Of a DNA stretch of 8,874 bases, positions 1-4,856 are shown piece after piece. Made by a program: the position numbers and the translations under genes. The DNA comes from CBFGTJ01 sp965651815 (GTDB taxonomy: Bacteria; Actinomycetota; Acidimicrobiia; Acidimicrobiales; Microtrichaceae). Under the pieces are notes generated by a model. That model saw only the letters and a list, made by a program, of their open reading frames with translations. It ran no database searches and was not told the DNA's origin. Within the stretch, counting starts at the first letter, position 1; each line of letters opens with the position of its first letter. The stretch lies in assembly GCA_965651815.1 (NCBI GenBank), contig CBFGTJ010000133.1:1-8874 (forward strand), written 5' to 3'.

Positions 1-686
1 GTGCCCATCTGGAGCGCCTTGCCGTCGCCCATCATCGCCTCGCAGGTGATCGTGTTGATCGCTCCCGCGAAGCGCTCCTCGGGGATCTTGCGCCCGATGA
101 GGACGGGGATGGCGAGCACCTCCACCATGAAGTCGCGGTAGACCTCGCGCAGGATGCGGGCCGCATACTCGGCAGCCTCCTCCTGCGTGGCGTGCGCGCA
201 GTGGCCCTCCTGCCACAGGAACTCGCTGGTGCGCAGGAACAGCCGCGGCCGCAGCTCCCACCGCACGACGTTCGCCCACTGGTTCAGCAGCAGGGGCAGG
301 TCCCGGTAGGACTGGATCCACTTCGACATGTACTCGCCGATGACCGTCTCGGAGGTCGGGCGAACCACGACGGGCTCCTCGAGCTCCTTGCCCCCGCCGA
401 CGGTCACGACGGCCAGCTCGGGGCTGAAGCCCTCGACGTGCTCGGCCTCGCGCTGCAGGTAGCTCTCGGGGATGAACAGCGGGAAGTAGGCGTTCTCCGC
501 CCCCGCCGCCTTGATGCGCGCGTCGACCTCGTCGACCATGCGCTCCCACAGGGCGTACGCGTAGGGGCGGATGACCATCGTGCCCCGCACCGGCCCGTTG
601 TCGGCCAGCTCCGCCTTGTTCAGGACGTCCTGGTACCAGCGGGGGAAGTCCTCCGCCCTTGGGGTGAGAATCGGAGCCTTGGCCAT
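1..686 (-). CDS. proS: Prolyl-tRNA synthetase, type 3 (archaeal/eukaryotic-like), 3' end outside the window
   Basis: This enzyme charges tRNA-Pro with proline in the cytosol, using ATP. Only the first 228 residues are visible; the gene runs off the left edge. The ATG at 686 begins MAKAPILTPRAEDFPRWY, the normal start of this family, and no in-frame start lies in the short upstream gap. Class II synthetase features are present: VRPTSE at residues 108-113 (T111 and E113 are expected proline-site residues), R142 in NVVRWE, and motif 2 FLRTSEFLWQEGH at 150-162. After motif 2 the chain passes straight to GRKIPEERFAGA and then DGKALQMG. This is the type-3 ProRS pattern, without the editing insertion that bacterial-type ProRS carries between motifs 2 and 3. 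There is no Shine-Dalgarno sequence next to the ATG; a TACCAT hexamer sits 8 bases upstream. The gene follows ispG by 75 bases. Family identity is very secure; the horizontal origin of this type is inference. Confidence 0.96.
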   Translation of the reverse strand, partial: MAKAPILTPRAEDFPRWYQDVLNKAELADNGPVRGTMVIRPYAYALWERMVDEVDARIKAAGAENAYFPLFIPESYLQREAEHVEGFSPELAVVTVGGGKELEEPVVVRPTSETVIGEYMSKWIQSYRDLPLLLNQWANVVRWELRPRLFLRTSEFLWQEGHCAHATQEEAAEYAARILREVYRDFMVEVLAIPVLIGRKIPEERFAGAINTITCEAMMGDGKALQMG

Positions 687-694
687 GGCGGGGG

Positions 695-700
695 ATGGTA
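695..700 (-). promoter_or_regulatory. Candidate -10 element (TACCAT) for leaderless proS transcription
   Basis: On the minus strand TACCAT matches the actinobacterial -10 pattern TANNNT and ends 8 bases before the proS ATG. The bases between are all C or G, with no ribosome binding site. This spacing would put the transcription start at or within a few bases of the ATG. No -35 match is visible. The call rests on position and on the same arrangement at ispG and dxr. Confidence 0.4.
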
Positions 701-721
701 CCGGCGCGCCCGGCGGCCGCT

Positions 722-744
722 GGCACCTCCGGTGCCCCCGGCAC
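722..744 (-). other. Two overlapping, mutually exclusive small hairpins upstream of proS
   Basis: In the ispG-proS gap the transcript can form GTGCC/GGCAC with a 3-base loop (744 to 732), or GGCACC/GGTGCC with a GGA loop (736 to 722). The two share the same GGCAC bases, so only one can form at a time. The second encloses a GGAGG sequence, but this lies about 39 bases before the ATG, too far to act as the proS ribosome binding site. No T-run follows, so this is not a standard terminator. It may be chance pairing in GC-rich sequence. Confidence 0.25.
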
Positions 745-761
745 GGCGCGGCGGGCGCGGT

Positions 762-1994
762 TCAGCTGCCCAGGCGCTTGTGGATCAGCTCGACCGTCTG
801 CTCGCTGGCGTTCGCGTCGGCGCCCTGCTCGTCGAGCAGCGCGGCGCGGTCCCGCTCGGCCTCCCGCCGGGCCTTCTCGACGTCGACCCGTGCGAGCGCC
901 GCCTCCGTGCCGTGCTCGGTGATGTACTCGGCCCACTCGACCAGGGTGGGCACCATCTCGTCCTCGGGCACCACCGCGACGTTGACGCCCTTGACGAACA
1001 GGTGCCCGCGGTGGCGGCCCGCGGCGATGCCGAGGTCCGCGTCACGTGCTTCGCCGGGACCGTTGACCACGCAGCCCATGACGGCGATCTGCAGGGGCAG
1101 CTCGCGGTCCGCGAGCGCCGCGCGGGCGGCCTCGGCGACCTGGATGACGTCGACCTCGGCGCGCCCGCAACTGGGGCAGGCGATGAGGTCGACGTTCTTG
1201 CGCTCGCGCAGCCCGAACGCCTCGAGCAGGGCCCGGCCGGCGCGGGCCTCCTCCACCGGGTCGGCGGTGAGCGAGTACCGGATGGTGTCGCCGATGCCCT
1301 CGGCGAGCAGGCTCGCGATGCCCGCGGTGGCCTTGATCAGGCCCTCGGGCATCGGCCCCGCCTCGGTGACCCCGAGGTGCAGCGGGTGCTCGGTGACCTC
1401 CGCGAGCTGGCGGTAGGCCTCGATCATGAGCGGCACGTTGGAGGCCTTCACCGAGATCTTGATGAGGTCGAAGCCGACCTCCTCGAAGTAGCCGATCTCC
1501 ATCAGGGCGGACTCGACCATCGCCTCCGGGGTGACCCGCCCGCCGTGGCGCTCGTAGAGCCGCGGGTCGAGGGAGCCGCCGTTGACGCCGATGCGGATCG
1601 GCACGCCCCGGTCGCGCGCCTCGGCGGCGACCGCCTTGATGTGCTCCGGCTTGCGGATGTTGCCGGGGTTGAGCCGCAGGCCGTGCACGCCGGCTTCGAG
1701 CGCGGCGAGGGCCATGCGGTACTGGTGGTGGATGTCGGCGATGATCGGCACCGGGCTGCGGGGGATGATCCGGGCGAGCCCCTCGGCGGCCTCGATCTCG
1801 TTGCAGGTGCAGCGCACGATGTCGCAGCCCGCCGAGGCGAGCGCGTAGATCTGGGCGAGGGTGCCCTCGACGTCCGCCGTGCGGGTGGTGGTCATCGACT
1901 GGACCCTCACCGGTGCGTCCCCGCCCACCGGGACACCGCCCACCTTGATCTGGCGAGTCGTGCGTCGCGGGAAGGTGACGGCTCCTGCGTCCAT
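762..1994 (-). CDS. ispG: 4-hydroxy-3-methylbut-2-enyl diphosphate synthase (IspG/GcpE)
   Basis: IspG is the penultimate enzyme of the MEP isoprenoid pathway. It converts the cyclic diphosphate MEcPP to HMBPP using a [4Fe-4S] cluster and reduced ferredoxin or flavodoxin. The protein has 410 residues. An N-terminal TIM-barrel part includes VQSMTTT (31-37), ADIHHQYR (86-93), LRLNPGNI (106-113) and RIGVNGGSLD (134-143). The C-terminal cluster domain has CPSC at 273-276 and GCVVNGPGE at 307-315. C273, C276 and C308 with E315 are the expected cluster ligands, so the enzyme should be active. Residues from about 362 on form a charged tail (DVEKARREAERDRAALL) beyond the conserved fold. The ATG at 1994 lies just ahead of the conserved RTTRQIKVGGVPVG segment. 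No ribosome binding site is close to it; TAGCCT sits 7 bases upstream. The gene lies 48 bases after the site-2 protease, the usual actinobacterial neighbour. Confidence 0.98.
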   Translation of the reverse strand: MDAGAVTFPRRTTRQIKVGGVPVGGDAPVRVQSMTTTRTADVEGTLAQIYALASAGCDIVRCTCNEIEAAEGLARIIPRSPVPIIADIHHQYRMALAALEAGVHGLRLNPGNIRKPEHIKAVAAEARDRGVPIRIGVNGGSLDPRLYERHGGRVTPEAMVESALMEIGYFEEVGFDLIKISVKASNVPLMIEAYRQLAEVTEHPLHLGVTEAGPMPEGLIKATAGIASLLAEGIGDTIRYSLTADPVEEARAGRALLEAFGLRERKNVDLIACPSCGRAEVDVIQVAEAARAALADRELPLQIAVMGCVVNGPGEARDADLGIAAGRHRGHLFVKGVNVAVVPEDEMVPTLVEWAEYITEHGTEAALARVDVEKARREAERDRAALLDEQGADANASEQTVELIHKRLGS

Positions 1995-2001
1995 GGCGCC
2001 G

Positions 2002-2007
2002 AGGCTA
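2002..2007 (-). promoter_or_regulatory. Candidate -10 element (TAGCCT) for leaderless ispG transcription
   Basis: On the minus strand TAGCCT fits TANNNT and ends 7 bases before the ispG ATG. The only purine-rich run nearby (GGGGAGGGG) is far upstream and inside a predicted hairpin, so it is a poor ribosome binding site. A transcript starting at the ATG is the simplest reading. No -35 element was recognised. Confidence 0.4.
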
Positions 2008-2014
2008 CCCGCCC

Positions 2015-2033
2015 GCCGGGGCCCCTCCCCGGC
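2015..2033 (-). other. Perfect 7-bp hairpin between the protease gene and ispG
   Basis: The transcript reads GCCGGGG, then loop AGGGG, then CCCCGGC: a perfect 7-bp all-GC stem starting 9 bases after the protease stop codon. No T-run follows, so intrinsic termination is unlikely by itself. It could protect the upstream mRNA 3' end or mask the AGGGG loop from ribosomes. Chance pairing is possible at this GC content. Confidence 0.35.
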
Positions 2034-2042
2034 GCCCGGGGC

Positions 2043-3629
2043 TCAGAGGCTGACGCCGCGGGTGAGGTCCATGAAGATCGCGAGGAGCCCCACGGTGACG
2101 AGCACGACGACCACCCCGTAGGCGACGGGCAGCATCCGCGACACGTCCGCCAGGTAGCGCTTCGTGGACCGGCGGCGCAGCTCCTGCAGCTTCTCGTAGA
2201 CGGCGATGACCACGTGGCCCCCGTCGAAGGGCAGCAGGGGCATCAGGTTGAACACGCCGATGAAGATGTTGAGCTGCGCGAGGAACACCACGAGGTTCGC
2301 GAGGCGCTCGGAGGAGATGTCGCTGCCGAGCATCGCCACCCCGACGATCGAGATCGGGCGTGCCGCGTCGACGTTCGAGGGGCTGTGCTCCGCGGGCGTG
2401 GGCTCGTCGGTGACCTCGTCGGAGCCGCCGCCGATCGCGTCCACGACGAAGCCGAGCAGGTTCGGAGGCCACAGGAACCGCCCGATGCCCTGGATGCTCA
2501 GCCACGCCACCTCGCCGAAGGTCCCCACGGCGTCCACCGCGGCCGACGGGAGGGGCTCGGTCACGAGCACCGGGTCGGCGCCGACGCCGAGGAACGGCGC
2601 GGGCTTGGTGGTGCCGACCGCGCTGCCGAGGTCCACCTCGTGGCGCCGCAGCTCACCGTCCACCGAGGTGGTGAGGGAGACCCGCCCGCCGAGCGAGTCG
2701 CCGACCGCGGCGACGACGTCGTCGAGGTCCTCCACCGGGGCGCCGTTGACCTCGACCAGGGTCGCACCACCGGCGAGCCCGGAACGCTGCACGGCGCCGC
2801 CCTCGCGCGCGGGTCCGACCACGAGGCGTCGCCCGTTGTCGACCACGTCGATGTCCTCGCGCACGGTGCCGATCAGCTTCACCCGGGTCGACAGCTGGAG
2901 CGGGAGCGTCCGGCGGGCGCCGTCGCGCTCGATGACCAGCTCGACGCGGCCGGGCTCCTCCCCCGCGATCAGGTCGCGGAAGTCGTCGAAGCTCCCGACC
3001 GGCTCCCCGTCGAACTCGACCAGCCGGTCGCCGGCACGCAGCCCGGCCTCCTCGGCGGCGCTGCCGGGCGTGACGGCGCCCACCTGCCAGCGGTCGCCGT
3101 CGGGGGCGCCGATGAACGCGAACTGGGCGACGAGGAGCGCGATCGCGATCAGGAAGTGCATCGCGGAGCCGGCCACCGCGACGCCGAGCCGCTGGTGGAA
3201 GCGCCCCTGGCGGTAGGTGCGCGGCTCGAGGGCCGGGTCGACCTCCTCCATGTTCGACATCCCGACGATCTTCACGTAGGCCCCCGCGGGGATCGCCTTG
3301 ATGCCGTACTCGGTGTCGCCGCGGTGGAACGACCAGATGCGCGGGCCGAAGCCGATGAAGAACTCGGTGACGAGCATCCCCGCCCGGCGGGCCATCACGT
3401 AGTGGCCCAGCTCGTGGAGGAAGATCATCACGACGATGGCGACCACGACGATCACCATCGAGATGCCCTGGGTCAGGCCGAGCAGCACGACCAGGGCGAC
3501 GAGGGCACCGAGGCGGGCCGCACGGTTGAGCGGACCCCCGACCGGCGGGCGGCGCGGCGGGCCCGGCGGCGTCGCCTCCTCCCCCGCTGCGCTCGGGCCC
3601 GGGGCGGCGGCGGGGGGTTCCACGCTCAT
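2043..3629 (-). CDS. rseP: Site-2 intramembrane zinc metalloprotease (M50, RseP/Rip1 type) with two PDZ domains
   Basis: This is a membrane protease that cuts substrates such as anti-sigma factors inside the bilayer, releasing envelope-stress signals; the substrate here is unknown. The protein has 528 residues. Residues 1-38 are Pro- and Gly-rich. Hydrophobic stretches lie at about 39-53 and 57-71, the second running into HELGH (72-76, two zinc ligands and the catalytic Glu). GFGP is at 93-96 and PAGAYVK at 114-120. A membrane segment at about 150-173 is followed by PDZ1 (about 180-246, VGAVTPGSAAEEAGLRAGD) and PDZ2 (about 260-333). An acidic linker at 402-420 precedes RPISIVG. NLMPLLPFDGGH (461-472) supplies D469, the third zinc ligand, and the last membrane segment is about 500-520. 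The tandem PDZ layout resembles E. coli RseP, while the C-terminal core closely resembles mycobacterial Rip1. The ATG overlaps the dxr stop as ATGA and has AAGGAG 5 bases upstream, indicating translational coupling. The family is certain; rseP is used as a family name. Confidence 0.96.
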   Translation of the reverse strand: MSVEPPAAAPGPSAAGEEATPPGPPRRPPVGGPLNRAARLGALVALVVLLGLTQGISMVIVVVAIVVMIFLHELGHYVMARRAGMLVTEFFIGFGPRIWSFHRGDTEYGIKAIPAGAYVKIVGMSNMEEVDPALEPRTYRQGRFHQRLGVAVAGSAMHFLIAIALLVAQFAFIGAPDGDRWQVGAVTPGSAAEEAGLRAGDRLVEFDGEPVGSFDDFRDLIAGEEPGRVELVIERDGARRTLPLQLSTRVKLIGTVREDIDVVDNGRRLVVGPAREGGAVQRSGLAGGATLVEVNGAPVEDLDDVVAAVGDSLGGRVSLTTSVDGELRRHEVDLGSAVGTTKPAPFLGVGADPVLVTEPLPSAAVDAVGTFGEVAWLSIQGIGRFLWPPNLLGFVVDAIGGGSDEVTDEPTPAEHSPSNVDAARPISIVGVAMLGSDISSERLANLVVFLAQLNIFIGVFNLMPLLPFDGGHVVIAVYEKLQELRRRSTKRYLADVSRMLPVAYGVVVVLVTVGLLAIFMDLTRGVSL

Positions 3630-4801
3630 GCGGGCTCCTTGGCGAGGTCGAAGCGCCCGGTGCCGATGAGCTCGGACGCGCAGCGGCGGCCGCGGGCGTC
3701 CGCGTCGAGCACCGCCTCGAGGCTGTCGGCGGGCTCGCCGTCCCAGCGCTCGAGCGAGGCGGCGAGCACCTGGCTGATGGCGATCCAGCCGATGCGGCCG
3801 CCGAGGAACGCGTCCACCGCGACCTCGTTCGCCGCCGACAGCCAGGCCGGGGCCGTCCCGCCGGACCGTCCCGCCTCGTAGGCGAGGTCGAGGCAGGCGA
3901 AGGTGGACCGGTCGGGCGGCTCGAAGTCGAGGCGGGTCGTGGCGGTCCAGTCGACGCGGCCGAACGGCACCGTGGCGCGGTCCGGGTACGCCAACGCGTA
4001 CGCGATCGGCAGCCGCATGTCCGGCATCGACAGCTGGGCGATCGTCGCGCCGTCGGTGAACTCGGCCATCGAGTGCACGATCGACTGCGGGTGGACGACG
4101 ACCTCGATGTGGTCGTAGGGCACGTCGAACAGCTCGTGCGCCTCGATCACCTCGAGGCCCTTGTTCATGAGCGTCGACGAATCGACGGTGATCTTGGGGC
4201 CCATGCTCCAGGTCGGGTGGGCGAGCGCCTCGTCGACCGTGACCGAGGCCAGCTCCTCGGCGGTGCGGCCCCGGAACGGGCCGCCCGACGCGGTCAGGAC
4301 GATGCGGGCGAGGCGCCGGGAGCCCTCACCCGCGCGGAGGCACTGGTGCACCGCGCAGTGCTCGCTGTCGACCGGCACCAGCTCCGCGCCCGGGGTGTCC
4401 CGCACGGTGCGCACGACCGGGCCGGCGGCGATGAGCGACTCCTTGTTCGCGAGCGCGAGCCGGCGCCCGGCGGCGAGGGTCGCCATCGTCACGGGGAGCC
4501 CCGCGAACCCGACGACCCCGTTCACGGTCACGTCCGCCTCGGTGGCCAGGTCCGCGAGCGCCTCGGGACCCGCGACGAGCTCCACGCCCGGCGGCAACAG
4601 CTCCGCGAGCTCGCCGGCGCGACTGGCGTCCGCGAGCCCGACGACCCGTGGCCGGACCTGCCGGGCCTGCTCCGCGAGCTGCTCGACCGAGGATCCCGCG
4701 GCGAGCGCGACGATCTCGTAGCGCTCGGGTTCGGCGGCGACCACCTCGATGGTCTGCGTCCCGATCGAGCCGGTCGAGCCGATGACGGCGACGGTGGTCA
4801 T
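3626..4801 (-). CDS. dxr: 1-deoxy-D-xylulose 5-phosphate reductoisomerase (Dxr/IspC)
   Basis: Dxr catalyses the first committed step of the MEP pathway, turning DXP into MEP with NADPH and a divalent metal; it is the target of fosmidomycin. The protein has 391 residues, the normal family length. The NADPH-binding GSTGSIG is at 8-14, followed by a Rossmann fold. ALANKESLI (116-124) precedes the catalytic domain. Metal ligands are expected at D146 and E148 in VDSEH and at E217 in MNKGLEVIEA, and the substrate-binding ASGGPF begins at 171. The flexible lid HPTWSMG is at 195-201 and HPQSIVHS at 237-244. All key residues are present. The ATG at 4801 starts directly on the MTTVAVIGSTG strand, so the start is secure. 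There is no Shine-Dalgarno sequence; TACGAT lies 9 bases upstream. The stop overlaps the protease start by 4 bases. cdsA ends 55 bases upstream. Confidence 0.98.
   Translation of the reverse strand: MTTVAVIGSTGSIGTQTIEVVAAEPERYEIVALAAGSSVEQLAEQARQVRPRVVGLADASRAGELAELLPPGVELVAGPEALADLATEADVTVNGVVGFAGLPVTMATLAAGRRLALANKESLIAAGPVVRTVRDTPGAELVPVDSEHCAVHQCLRAGEGSRRLARIVLTASGGPFRGRTAEELASVTVDEALAHPTWSMGPKITVDSSTLMNKGLEVIEAHELFDVPYDHIEVVVHPQSIVHSMAEFTDGATIAQLSMPDMRLPIAYALAYPDRATVPFGRVDWTATTRLDFEPPDRSTFACLDLAYEAGRSGGTAPAWLSAANEVAVDAFLGGRIGWIAISQVLAASLERWDGEPADSLEAVLDADARGRRCASELIGTGRFDLAKEPA
3635..3640 (-). promoter_or_regulatory. Ribosome binding site for the site-2 protease gene, inside the dxr end
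   Basis: AAGGAG on the minus strand lies 5 bases before the protease ATG, within the codons for the last residues of Dxr (AKEPA). Together with the 4-base ATGA overlap it fixes the start and supports coupled translation of the two genes. Confidence 0.8.
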
Positions 4802-4810
4802 GGTCAGGCC

Positions 4811-4816
4811 ATCGTA
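4811..4816 (-). promoter_or_regulatory. Candidate -10 element (TACGAT) for leaderless dxr transcription
   Basis: On the minus strand TACGAT is a good match to TANNNT and ends 9 bases before the dxr ATG. The upstream region has no ribosome binding site. If real, it is an internal promoter for dxr, the site-2 protease and ispG within the larger cluster. The expected -35 position holds only GC-rich sequence. Confidence 0.45.
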
Positions 4817-4856
4817 CCGACGGCCGGCAGGGAGCGGGCCGCCGGTGAGGCCACCC

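Noticed and set aside
2005..2505. A 166-codon minus-strand frame overlapping the protease C-terminus
   Set aside because: It is an Arg- and Ala-rich shadow of the protease gene in another frame; the real frame carries the conserved PFDGGH zinc motif.
192..3881. A 1229-codon open frame on the plus strand, antisense to ispG, the protease gene and dxr
   Set aside because: It lies opposite three fully recognised genes, its translation is low-complexity (rich in Arg, Gly, Asp, His, Leu, Val) with no family motifs, and such antisense frames are expected where GC-rich codons make stop codons rare.
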